Shown piece after piece: positions 53,795 to 64,000 of a DNA stretch of 64,000 nucleotides. Location: positions 496,001 through 560,000 of the forward strand of contig JALUTQ010000039.1 of NCBI GenBank assembly GCA_032718865.1, written 5' to 3'. Below the pieces are notes generated by a model. That model did no database searches and had not been told where the DNA came from. It saw nothing but the letters and a program-made list of their open reading frames with translations. The DNA is from Tilletia caries (Eukaryota > Basidiomycota > Exobasidiomycetes > Tilletiales > Tilletiaceae). The translations under genes and the position numbers were made by a program. Positions within the stretch are counted from its first letter, which is position 1, and each line of letters opens with the position of its first letter.

Positions 53795-56257
53795 TGTCAG
53801 CACTAGTCCATGCATCATCGCGGTCCGAGCGCGCGCTATCCCGTGAGCCTCTTTTACGAAGGTTGTGTTCTTACGCCCCGCGGCTCGATGAGTGCCGAGG
53901 CGCTGGCCGCTGGGCGTTTACAATTGGGCGTTTCTAATGGCCGCCCCGGGGCGGCCCTCCAATTGAGCCCGCCCCCCCTCCCACCGCTGCCTTCCAGACC
54001 CAAAACCGCCCCTCTGGTTCTTCGTACATAGCGTGATCACCAACTACAAGGTTTCCGGTGTTTCATATTTCATAATTCATGTCAATAACCCGTGAGACAA
54101 TATCCGTGAGACCTGCAGGTTTCCAAGCCGCTGCAGTTCAGATTGAGAGTCCGATCCGAACTCAACTCAAACGTGAACCCAGTAGCGTTGTCGCACCAGG
54201 CCGACAGCAACTTAATTTCCTTACAGTGAGCTGCACTTTGACAGGATTCCGGACTCGCCCTTTTTCATCGATACTGCTTGCAAAGCAGAGGCAGTCAAAG
54301 AACTTTACGATGGTATGCGCGCTATGTGCACGCTGGCGCGCTCACGCTTGACGAGTGTCACACTGGCCCACCGGGAGCCGAGCTGCTGTGCAGTGTGCTG
54401 ACACTCTCTTACATGGAGCTGACTGCTCTCTCTCACCCCTTCTGGCTTCTTCTGCCTCTTTGTTTTTCTCCACTGATTCGTGCTTCCTACTAGACTGTGT
54501 ATGCGCGATCTGACACCTCTTCTTTGATGATTCACCTTTTTCTCTCTCCGCTCAGGCTCAGGAAGGACACCTCACACCTTGGCTCGCTCCCACCTCTCGA
54601 TCTCCGCTGGAAGCGGCGTCCGCAGCTATCTGGATCCTGGGACAATCTCGGCATGCCTGGCGACAGTCGACGCAGTCTGTCTGACTGCACCTTTGCGGCT
54701 CGTCTCCTCGTCTACACCGCCAAAGGAAGTCTGCCCTTGCCAAAACATTTGAGTCCTAAATGATCATGACACAGCACCGGTGAATGTGCAGACTTGGTTA
54801 AAGAGTATCGCGCTTATTTAGACTTGGAGCAGACGTTGCTTAGGCTCTCACCAGACCTAAACTTGAGAATGGCTACAGACTTGAGCCCGAAGTCTCTGTA
54901 CAGTCTGAAAGCCAATCAGTCTTCAGCCAGTCTTCACCTTCAAGTGTTCCGAGTTTCCGACAGTCGTACATAGATGGCAGACTATCACCAGTCTGTTTGA
55001 CGCACTGTGCTCATACCTTCTTCCCTTATCGAACAGTCTGCGTACATGCGTTCTGCCAGGCTGGCAAGCAGACTTCCGGAACTCTTATCAGTGCACAAGG
55101 CCGCCGCGTTCGCTCTACAACGACGGTTAATGGATACAACAGACCGCGCGCACTCCTCTATCACAGCTGACGTTCTCTCCTCAGTTCCTGGAGCTGACAC
55201 TCTTAGTTCTTCATCTCCTGCTCTTTGATACCTCCCTCAGTCCCTCTCTCCAGCAAACATCGCACAATACACCTGCATTGGCGGCGCGGGCAGCCTCGAA
55301 TACACCGACACGGCCGTCCCTCGTGATTCGTCCCCCCCCCTCCTCGCGTCTTTTCTCTATATTTTCTCACGCAGATTATCATTCTCCTCTTCACCGGCAC
55401 ACCTGACACCACACAACCAAGAATGAAGATGATGATATACGTGTAACGTGATTGATTTCGGTTGTCAGGTTTGCGTCGCTTCCCTTCCCTCTCCATAATG
55501 ACCCAATCCCAGTTCCTCCTCCGTTGCTGACGATTGCTTTTGCCTCTTTAAAACACCAGAATCATATACATCTCCGCCCTCCGGCCAGCGGCCTGAGCAT
55601 CATCAGAAGATGCGCACATCGATCACAGACAACGGGACATGGTGAGTTCCTTGGTCTATCCTCTCTATCCCCGCCCACGCTCCTGCGGCCTCAGACGTTA
55701 CTAATAATCGTTCAACTTCGTCTTTTCACGTTATAGCTTTTAATTCAAGGTGCGATTTCCGCACTCCTTTCGGGCTCCACACAGCACACTGCCAGTCCAT
55801 TGCTTCATGGCGCTTAACTTACTACTTGTCCCTTACCTAGGTATTCTTGGACTTCACAAAACCGTGAGTCATCGGCAGAGATCTCGAGAAGGGCTACATG
55901 GATTGGACCAGTCTGGGGTTTTGGACTATGGTTCGCCTGATTTGCCGGCAGAGGGCGTTGCCGGTCATGCCGCGCGCTCTCTGTCCGCGAATTGCAACCA
56001 GGAGGGAATCTATGCCGGATTGATATTGACTCTTTCGACAGGATCTCTGCTCACTCACTCTCGTCTCCTCACTCTCTTGTTCGTACCCCTTACTGCGGCA
56101 TTGAAGCCACTTTTAATGCGCGTATCGTGCGGCACTGTCCTGCTGGCTGCTAGTAACAGGCTACGCAGTGAAGGAGTCATAGGGACATATTCTTTCTCGC
56201 GCCAGTGCAAATCATATCTCACATGTAGTATACTATCGAAACACAAGGGAATCGGTG
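53795..56257. other. Intergenic with no recognised gene
   Basis: It begins with the right half of the tRNA-like sequence (to about 53850). From 54770 to 55000 the word AGTCTG/CAGACT recurs many times. Several CT-rich stretches occur. Open frames are short and carry no motif. Confidence 0.45.
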
Positions 56258-57255
56258 AGGCATGAATGTACAGTTGAGCACGGCCGTAGAGCTCCGTGTC
56301 CTTGTCGTAATTTTGCTCGGAGGCCATTGAGTCGGTGAGACGTCGAAGAGGGAGAAGAGGCCGATGTCAGAGGCGGCTGAGGCAGAACCGGCAAAGAAGG
56401 GCTTGTCGATAATCCCTTCGTTCGACTTAGGGAACCCGACCAAGACCTGGAGTGCTCTCATGAACCATTGTCGGCCTTTGTGGAGAGAAAGGGTGGCAGG
56501 CCCCTGAAGATCGAAAGTGAATGGGTTCAGTATCTGTTCCCTTAGTACGTTCAATCAAGAAAACAGTATGGAGCCTTCTCCTCACCTTGTAGCACGCCGA
56601 CGCATGCGCCTGAAGCAGCGGCGAGATGAGCGGTGGCGGAGTGAACGTGAGGGTAGGCCAGTCCAAAGCATGGATACCTATTCGGTTCAGCAAAAAAGGA
56701 CAGAAAGAAGAAAACAGGGAAAGCGAAACTCTCTTCTTTCCATCGACCGGTTCAAGCTGGGGAAGGAACTCACACCTCGGTTTCTCAGCCTGCATCCCAA
56801 TAACAGAGAACAACAGTCCTTGATCGAGATAGTACAGCGCCGCCTCCGCCGCACCGCGCACGCAACGACGAGAGCGAAAGTAAAGGCCACTCCGCTAACG
56901 ACTCGGCCACCGCCAGGTTGAGCGAGGCCGACCGGAAGGAGGTCAGGGAGAGCTTCTACAATTGTGCAACGAGAGGGGTTTTGATTGGAACTTGCGTGTG
57001 TGTTATATCAGTGTTTGCTTCTGTACCCCTCAAGGTTTTGGAGGCGAAGTTGGAATAGGAATGGGACTCACGACTTCAACCGCACACTCAATCCCACACC
57101 ACCGCCCTGCCTCAACTCCTCACCCCTTCTCATCGCCCTCGCCCTATCTTCGTCGATCTCACCCCTCTCCTCAGCGCTATCACAAAAAATGACACCAACA
57201 AGCCGGGTGCGAAAGCCGCCGACGTCGCGGAAGAGGAAGCCCTGACCCGTCGCTA
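56258..57255 (-). pseudogene. Remnant of a multi-exon gene of unknown function
   Basis: On the minus strand coding-looking blocks are separated by plausible introns. A block with VGVIFCDSAEERGEIDEDR ends at a GTGAGT donor (57071), with acceptor TTGTAG (about 56955). Then come a block with YYLDQGLLFSVIG, one with HALDWPTLTFTPPPLISPLL ending at GTGAGG, and, after an acceptor GAACAG (about 56535), a block starting LNPFTFDLQGPATLSL and including VGFPKSNEGIIDKPFFAGS and SDIGLFSLFDVSPTQ. The frame then degenerates. Frames do not all join cleanly, so this is probably a decaying gene fragment. I do not recognise the family. Confidence 0.35.
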
Positions 57256-57645
57256 GGTAGAGGTCTACCGGCCAGGTCGCGGAAGAAGATAGGGACGAGT
57301 ACGGCGTTGATGCTCCGGGACCAGGCGGCAGGCGGGCAGGGGTTGGAGGTGCCTTTGGCGGGTGGCGGCATCGAGGTCGAAGGATGGGCAGGTGCTGGTG
57401 CGAACTGCGGGCCCTAGTAGACGCGAGCTAGAAGCAGATACAGGGTAGGGGCTGAGGGTAAACAGATGCATTAGCTTCAGGGGACAGGGAGGTCAGCAAC
57501 TGTTATCAGCACGAGCATGAGACGCAAACACAGTTTACATCACGTTAGGAGTGGGACACAAGATGATGAATGAATAGGATCCTGTTGAGAAGGGTTAAGA
57601 GGACGTACGAAGCGCATCACAAGAGAGAGCGAAGAAGGGGCTGGT
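57256..57645. other. Spacer between gene remnant and transposase tail
   Basis: About 390 bp with GC-rich short frames on both strands but no motif; nothing assigned. Confidence 0.4.
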
Positions 57646-57647
57646 CA

Positions 57648-58880
57648 TCACGAGGGTGGTTGAGGAGGTGGTGGTGGTCCAGGTCGGGCCCGTGGTGATT
57701 TTGATGTAACTTTGGGTCCACGTCCTGACGGAATGACCCTGCGCGGTTGAGGAGGTGGTGGTGGTCCAGGTCGGGCCCGTGGTGACTTTGATGTAGCTTT
57801 TGGGCCACGTCCTGACGGAATGACCTTCGGAAGTTTGGGAGACGGTTTCTTTCGTCTACCTCGCTCGGTGGAAGACTTGAATCGTGCTTGTTTCGGTCTG
57901 CCTTTTGTCCTCAAGATGGAGGGATCACGCACTGCGGGTTTGGACTGCTGATCGTGGGCGGAGGATCTGGGAGGGCGACGAGGGTTAACATATGTTTTCG
58001 ATAAGGTGAGCAAGTGGGAGTTAATCCCTATCGTCTGGATTACAAGTGCTCGACATTCAACCACACTTACATGAAGTTTTTCAACCGCCTCTCTGAAGTG
58101 ATTCAAATCGGCTGGGGTCTGGACGACGTTGAGGACCGGTCGTAGTATGGTCATTGCTTGGTGGTACACTTGAGCGGCAGGTAGCACTGCATCTGCCGAC
58201 GCTTTTGGATCTTTTTTAAGACTGGGGCTGAGTTCCGTCGGTGTAGGATCATCAGAATGGGACGGAGCTGGAATGGCGAAGAGGGGAGCATTGATTTGGA
58301 GCGGCTCGACTCCCTTGGACTGTGAGACATCACGAATCCATCTGTTGGTTCAAAATAAGAGGAGACAGTAGAATGAGTACAGTCACTGTCCACACCTCGC
58401 AGGCTCGCAGCAATTCAACAGATGTCAGTTGAGAGTGTTAAAAACATACCGACGATTGATGCTGCTCATAATGAACCACTCGCCACGGGCAATGACCGCC
58501 CAAATATGACGGCATGGGATTCCGCACGACGAGGAGTCTGCGCAAGTGCAGAAGAGTTGGCCGTTGGAAGCGACAAGAACCACTCGCGAGGCCGTGGTAC
58601 CTAGACGCAGCACGCGATACGCCCGAGTAGTTGTGATTCCGGCTTGAAGCAGCATCTCAGACAGGTACTGAGCGTCCAGGTTGACGTCCTGCCAGTCGGA
58701 CTGCAAAAGAGAACATGATGAGCAAGCTGCTGCGGTATGTACGCAGATGAAAACTGACTGGCATTGTATACTTAGTGCTATCTCCTACTGGGCTGTCAGT
58801 GTTCTCTCCAGCTTCACCGTCCAAATCACCGTCCGACATGTCCACGTCTTCGAGGAGGACTTCCTCCATCTCTTGCAATG
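57648..58880 (-). CDS. MULE transposase C-terminal part: acidic region, SWIM zinc finger, basic Pro-rich tail
   Basis: On the minus strand an acidic segment (MQEMEEVLLEDVDMSDGD) precedes a SWIM finger: LFCTCADSSSCGIPCRHIWAV has the CxC ... CxH ligands. An intron (58342-58449; GTATGT donor, CAACAG acceptor) joins SSINRR to WIRDVSQSKG in frame. The tail has a basic KGRPKQARFKSS segment and an internal repeat of about 28 residues (VIPSGRGPK...ARPGPPPPPQP twice). SWIM fingers lie downstream of the DDE domain in MULE/FAR1 transposases, which matches the DDE exon at 62231 on the same strand. The two parts are now about 3.3 kb apart. The junction between the acidic and SWIM blocks is not in a clean frame. 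Confidence 0.65.
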
Positions 58881-59466
58881 GGTTGTACGCGATCTCTTCA
58901 TCTTCATCGGTTGATGATGATGAAGATGGCGAGGGGGACGGGGGGTTTTGAGCAGGATTACCCAGACTCTTTAGAGTTGGGTTTCTGGAGACGGTCAGCC
59001 TTACGGCCGTACCACTAAAACATACATCACTAGAAAAAACTTTTTATTTTCGTCCTCAAACCGCCTGAATTTTTCACACGAGGATGATATCCAAATCCTC
59101 TGTTACGCCGCCCAGGAATGGCCCTTATCCGATTATGGCGATGGGTACTTCGTTCGAGTCGAGGTGGTGAGGATGCGGAGATTGTTGTGGGCGCTCTCCT
59201 GGAGATACCATGGTGCGCACCTCGGAGCATTTCCGTGGAACATCATGGAACGCATGGAACAAATTTTTAGCTGCGCACTCTCGACGCGCTCGACGCCCGA
59301 CAAGGCTCCATCGCTTCACCCACCAGTCACCACCGTCCTCGACATCTATGGGTCACCAATTTCAATCCCTTGGGTTCTGACTGCTCACCGCCCACTGCGT
59401 TACTGATTGCTCACTCCTATTCTGTTTTTCCTCGCTCACCTTGATCACAATCTCCGCTGTGCTTCA
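58881..59466. other. Spacer between SWIM exons and the tandem array
   Basis: No firm gene. The minus strand from 58895 to 58960 continues the acidic/Ser-rich coding of the transposase; beyond that nothing is recognised. Confidence 0.4.
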
Positions 59467-61560
59467 GCATCACACGATAGTCAATGACACTCTCAAGCAT
59501 CTTTCTGTAATAGCTATCATCTGTGAGAAATGCATTCTACCTTACTTAGTAGCCTCGGACAGGTCCGATCATTTCCTTTGCCCGACCACGACCATGATGT
59601 CCGACACAGGGGGGGAACCTATGTCATTTTTATTTAGGATCAACGGAAATGATAGATACAGTCTTCCTGAGCACGGGTGTGAAGGTTTGAAAGAGATTGA
59701 GCAAGAATTGAGCGAGATCGATAAGGTCAAACTCGGCGGGTAAGAAGTACCCCTGCGCGCGAGCCACATATCGAGCCAGAACTCGCCAGCGCCGCTTCTC
59801 GCAAGCATCAAGCATCACACGATAGTCAATGACACTCTCAAGCATCTTTCTGTAATAGCTATCATCTGTGAGAAATGCATTCTACCTTACTTAGTAGCCT
59901 CGGACAGGTCCGATCATTTCCTTTGCCCGACCACGACCATGATGTCCGACACAGGGGGGGAACCTATGTCATTTTTTATTTAGGATCAACGGAAATGATA
60001 GATACAGTCTTCCTGAGCACGGGTGTGAAGGTTTGAAAGAGATTGAGCAAGAATTGAGCGAGATCGATAAGGTCAAACTCGGCGGGTAAGAAGTACCCCT
60101 GCGCGCGAGCCACATATCGAGCCAGAACTCGCCAGCGCCGCTTCTCGCAAGCATCAAGCATCACACGATAGTCAATGACACTCTCAAGCATCTTTCTGTA
60201 ATAGCTATCATCTGTGAGAAATGCATTCTACCTTACTTAGTAGCCTCGGACAGGTCCGATCATTTCCTTTGCCCGACCACGACCATGATGTCCGACACAG
60301 GGGGAACCTATGTCATTTTTTATTTAGGATCAACGGAAATGATAGATACAGTCTTCCTGAGCACGGGTGTGAAGGTTTGAAAGAGATTGAGCAAGAATTG
60401 AGCGAGATCGATAAGGTCAAACTCGGCGGGTAAGAAGTACCCCTGCGCGCGAGCCACATATCGAGCCAGAACTCGCCAGCGCCGCTTCTCGCAAGCATCA
60501 AGCATCACACGATAGTCAATGACACTCTCAAGCATCTTTCTGTAATAGCTATCATCTGTGAGAAATGCATTCTACCTTACTTAGTAGCCTCGGACAGGTC
60601 CGATCATTTCCTTTGCCCGACCACGACCATGATGTCCGACACAGGGGGGGAACCTATGTCATTTTTTATTTAGGATCAACGGAAATGATAGATACAGTCT
60701 TCCTGAGCACGGGTGTGAAGGTTTGAAAGAGATTGAGCAAGAATTGAGCGAGATCGATAAGGTCAAACTCGGCGGGTAAGAAGTACCCCTGCGCGCGAGC
60801 CACATATCGAGCCAGAACTCGCCAGCGCCGCTTCTCGCAAGCATCAAGCATCACACGATAGTCAATGACACTCTCAAGCATCTTTCTGTAATAGCTATCA
60901 TCTGTGAGAAATGCATTCTACCTTACTTAGTAGCCTCGGACAGGTCCGATCATTTCCTTTGCCCGACCACGACCATGATGTCCGACACAGGGGGGGAACC
61001 TATGTCATTTTTTATTTAGGATCAACGGAAATGATAGATACAGTCTTCCTGAGCACGGGTGTGAAGGTTTGAAAGAGATTGAGCAAGAATTGAGCGAGAT
61101 CGATAAGGTCAAACTCGGCGGGTAAGAAGTACCCCTGCGCGCGAGCCACATATCGAGCCAGAACTCGCCAGCGCCGCTTCTCGCAAGCATCAAGCATCAC
61201 ACGATAGTCAATGACACTCTCAAGCATCTTTCTGTAATAGCTATCATCTGTGAGAAATGCATTCTACCTTACTTAGTAGCCTCGGACAGGTCCGATCATT
61301 TCCTTTGCCCGACCACGACCATGATGTCCGACACAGGGGGAACCTATGTCATTTTTTATTTAGGATCAACGGAAATGATAGATACAGTCTTCCTGAGCAC
61401 GGGTGTGAAGGTTTGAGAGAGATTGAGCAAGAATTGAGCGAGATCGATAAGGGCAAACTCGGCGGGTAAGAAGTACCCCTGCGCGCGACGCACATATTCG
61501 GTCAGAACTCGAAAACGACGCTGTTCTCGAGCTTCAAACTGCACACCCTAGTCTATCACA
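59467..61560. repeat. Tandem array of six units of about 345 bp
   Basis: The word CACACGATAGTC recurs at 59471, 59816, 60162, 60506, 60852 and 61198, spacings 345, 346, 344, 346, 346. Units are almost identical and differ mainly in a G run (7,7,5,7,7,5) and a T run. The sixth unit becomes diverged after about 61480. Each unit carries on the minus strand the same 71-codon frame (starting MLESVIDYRV), and the diverged end codes a related sequence with mostly conservative changes (QRRFRVLTEYVRRAQGYFLP against KRRWRVLARYVARAQGYFLP). It lies between the DDE and SWIM parts of the MULE gene. Confidence 0.95.
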
Positions 61561-61664
61561 CTGTCACACATCTTTCTCACAAGACCGGAGAGAGATTGAG
61601 TCAGAGTTGAGGGAGATCCAACTGTGTGAAGGATGCTGTGTAGGAATACGTGAGGTTTGGGTTT
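61561..61664. other. Short flank between array and solo LTR
   Basis: Diverged continuation of the last repeat unit; no feature of its own. Confidence 0.4.
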
Positions 61665-61942
61665 TGTTGAATATGATCAGGATCTCCGGGATCAGACTCT
61701 GCACACAGTGTAGAGGAAACGCTTAGGGGATGGGATTGCAATGGAGAGACTACAGGGATCTTATAGGAAGCAGGACAGACTGATAGGAGAGACTGAGAGT
61801 GAAGTAGTAAGGAAGGTAGATGTTGAGGACGACTGTTGGACCGTTGATCGTTGAGCTTGAGGTGCAGGTCGGAGTACTGGTGAGGAGGAAGGTCGGTCCG
61901 GTCTGGCCGAGATGTATGGTGTCGTGAGGACAGGTTCCAACA
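61665..61942 (-). repeat. Solo LTR of the copia family seen at 5019
   Basis: 278 bp; on the minus strand it begins TGTTGGAACCTGTCCTC and ends GATCATATTCAACA, matching the 277-bp LTRs at 5019 and 7243 almost throughout. The flanks read AAATC and AAACC, an imperfect 5-bp duplication. It interrupts the MULE transposase gene region. Confidence 0.9.
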
Positions 61943-62230
61943 GATTTGGAAAGCTTTTCTCGGCCGAAAGAAATCGCCCAAGCTTTGTTCCAATTTCTAA
62001 CAACATACACAAATGAATTTGGGAGATGGCCACAACCTTGAGTCTGGGTAATACCTCTGGACTCTAAAAGGCCAGGCCGGTCCCGATTTGGACGGTGCTG
62101 AGGAGAGGGTGCGCCAGGTTCTTCCTCGTGCTCGTTTGAGGCTAGACCTGATACCATCGGTACCTGTATATCAAGATGAGAGATCAACATAACGTAGGTC
62201 AGTACCTCAAAGCGACAGCCAGATATCGAT

Positions 62231-63172
62231 TCATGCTCTTACTGGAATGTCCGTCACTTCACAAGTAACTCCTTCCTCCATCTCCTTGAATGCGTGACGG
62301 GTCGCTCCAATGTGACAATATTCGCGCATAAGATCCACCACGGGCTGGAAAAGACGTTCGGCGGGACTGGCCTTCTTGTGTAGACTCTGAGGAGAGAGAA
62401 TGTGAATGAGAGAGAAATTAGGGATATGTATACATTTCCGTCCACGCTGCACACATCCTCGTACCTTGCAGGCTTGTGTACTGTGCTCAAGCTGGTCATC
62501 GGCTCGACAGAGGAGACGCTTGAAGAGGTCGGTCAAAGTGGTCTTTCGACCTCCGAGCAGCTTGTTGACTCCGTTTTCGGACTCGACCCGACCTGTCGTC
62601 CTGACGTTGACGGTGAATTTTGTCCGCACCCAGGCCGCCGCCCAGCTCTTTCGCGTATGGTATTGATTGGCACCAAGGTAGGGCTCGGCAGAGGGAAACA
62701 TCTGCAGAAACGCAGTCCATCGCTTCTCAAACGCAGCAGGACTAGGGGCTTTGTATACGCACCAAAACACTTCCGCAAACTTGGGCCATTTTCCACGAAG
62801 CTTTGGCTTGACGTTCTTGGTGATGTTCTGCCAAATGTGCCAGATGCACAGAATGTGATGGCTAGAGGGTAGGATGCTCTGAACCGCAGAGCTAAATCCT
62901 GCATCCTGGTCGGAGACTATGATACGCGGCTGGTTTCCATATGTCGCGAGTAGATGGGTGAGTACCCATTCGTGCGATTCCTGGTCTTCCCGGTCTTGAA
63001 CGACATAGGCGACGTTCCGGGTCCTCCCTGCGCCATCGACCACGGAGAAAAGATTGAGAGGCATGTTGTATACGTTCCGTCCTTGCGCAACATCGGCAAT
63101 GACAACGTCGCCGAACTGTTGGAGAGCGTCGATCATCGGAGCCGAAGAAACGAAAAAGACGCTGCAGGACAC
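62231..63172 (-). pseudogene. MULE transposase DDE domain exon
   Basis: On the minus strand the frame shows the Mutator-like catalytic triad: VVIADVAQGRN (first Asp), IIVSDQDAGFSSAVQ (second Asp), the intervening CIWHIWQNI (CxxH) and TGRVESENGVNKLL (Glu). The exon ends at a GTAAGAGC donor after VTDIPV, with an ATACAG acceptor 60-70 nt on, leading to a frame (to about 61943) that is cut by the solo LTR. Upstream it is out of frame with the DNA-binding part because of single-base shifts, so the gene as read is broken. Confidence 0.82.
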
Positions 63173-63929
63173 CAGTCTGTTGGTGCACCTGGAAATGATA
63201 GATTAGTCTCGCATCTTTGTTCTTTTTCTTCGGCGAGCCAGGACAGGAGAAACGCGACATCCCCATACTGCTCAAAGCTTGATGTCGAGCTCGTTTGGTG
63301 TTGTCGATAACATTCGAAACCTGTCGGAGAGAGAGCGCACTTCCAGGTATGGCGGCGCGAAGAAGCTCCCAGACGGCACGTCGATCCGTTTTGGCTGTCC
63401 CTGAAGCGGTCAGGGCTTGGATGAGCGCTTTTTCTGCGGGAGGAATTGGTGTTTGACCTGAAGGAGGATTGTTGGCGATGAAGTGTGCAGAATGATTGTG
63501 GCTCCACACCATCGTGGTGATGACCCACTTTGGACCTTCACCGCAAATTCGCAAGTTGATTCTAGCGCCGCATGGATCTTGTCGACGCTCCCCCGACAAC
63601 CTTTGATTGGCAGGATCAACAGTTGTTGACGCTCGAGAACGCTGATTATCCCACGAAGCGCATCTTAGGCGCTTAGCCACAGCAACCTTGCTGCCGCGTA
63701 TGATCTTGGATTTGCTCGAATCACGATGCAGAACGTATCCTTCTTCCGACGCAAAGCCCAGACAAGCCTCGATGGCCTTGTCAAAATTGTCGTATTGCGT
63801 GCCGATCAGGCCCTCTGCGGACCTGTACGCGCGTGGCTGTTCTGTGAAATGGGCGGCCTGGCTCGGCGAATGCGTGAAGGTGTCAGAAGAGGCCGTAGGC
63901 GGGGAGGAAAACAAGGAAGCTGGAAACAC
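63133..63929 (-). pseudogene. MULE transposase N-terminal FAR1-like DNA-binding part (frameshifted)
   Basis: Starting at ATG 63929, after a Ser/Pro-rich lead, the frame has FDKAIEACLGFASEEGYVLH and a FAR1/WRKY-type zinc site (RCASWD ... DPCGARINL ... VWSHNHSAH). It then runs through LIQALTASGTAKTDRRAVWE to NTKRARHQ. After that the expected family sequence switches frame three times: FEQYGDVAFLLSWLAE in a second frame, KDARLIYHFQVHQQTGVL back in the first, and VFFVSSAPMIDAL in a third, which leads into the DDE exon. Three single-base indels within about 100 bp show decay or base-calling errors. Family assignment is secure, function is lost as read. Confidence 0.78.
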
Positions 63930-64000
63930 GACGGGTGAAGGAGCGTTTTTGCGGGGAGGACCTGGCTGTGCTGAGGCCAGTATCGGAGCATCTGCAACAG

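Noticed and set aside
59569..61544. Six small 71-codon genes on the minus strand
   Set aside because: They are the same frame repeated in each tandem unit, with no start context, promoter or recognised family. Kept as a property of the repeat.
59467..61560. CRISPR-like array
   Set aside because: Units are 345 bp and contiguous with no spacer/repeat alternation, and the genome is eukaryotic.

Overview
The window looks like a repeat-dense region of a filamentous or yeast-like fungus, probably a basidiomycete. This is inferred from the GC-rich coding sequence, the short GT-AG introns (about 47-110 nt), a fungal RGS-LOV photoreceptor gene, and the mix of Ty3, Ty1/copia, DIRS-like, MULE and hAT elements. 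No species call is justified from sequence alone. Most of the 64 kb is mobile DNA nested in mobile DNA. Host genes are few and several are broken.

1-9.9 kb: the 3' end of a Ty3-type element (pol tail and LTR), a DIRS-like gag + RT/RNase H pair on the minus strand, a complete 2.5-kb copia derivative coding only Gag and protease (target duplication GTCCA), a hAT-like relic, and a solo LTR with target duplication ACAAC.

9.9-24.5 kb: a spliced gene of unknown function, a possible small spliced minus-strand gene, adjoining fragments of an acetate kinase gene and a VWA8-like AAA ATPase gene, a disordered-protein gene, a frameshifted RGS-LOV gene (copy 1), a solo LTR with target duplication CCTAT, and a TAA-flanked MITE.

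24.6-34.7 kb: a full Ty3-type element (target duplication GCACG, LTRs about 1.5% diverged). It was later hit by a 2.4-kb non-autonomous LTR element inside its RNase H coding region (AAGTT) and by a MITE and a Mutator-like element inside its 3' LTR. In both Ty3 elements of the window the RNase H domain appears split: the first catalytic-Asp half follows RT, and the Glu/Asp half lies after integrase at the end of Pol.

36.4-39.0 kb: an intact four-exon RGS-LOV gene (copy 2), paralogous to copy 1, with patchy near-identity suggesting gene conversion.

39.3-53.8 kb: a large terminal-inverted-repeat element inserted in a tRNA-like sequence just downstream of copy 2; the matching unoccupied site lies downstream of copy 1. 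Inside it are a hAT MITE (GATGGGAT duplication) and a tandem copia array: three identical LTRs and two almost identical internal regions.

53.8-64 kb: remnants of a multi-exon gene, and a broken MULE transposase gene on the minus strand (FAR1-like zinc domain, DDE domain, SWIM finger, proline-rich tail) whose middle holds a copia solo LTR and a tandem array of six units of about 345 bp. Element boundaries with target duplications were read directly from the sequence. Protein family assignments rest on motifs recognised by eye.
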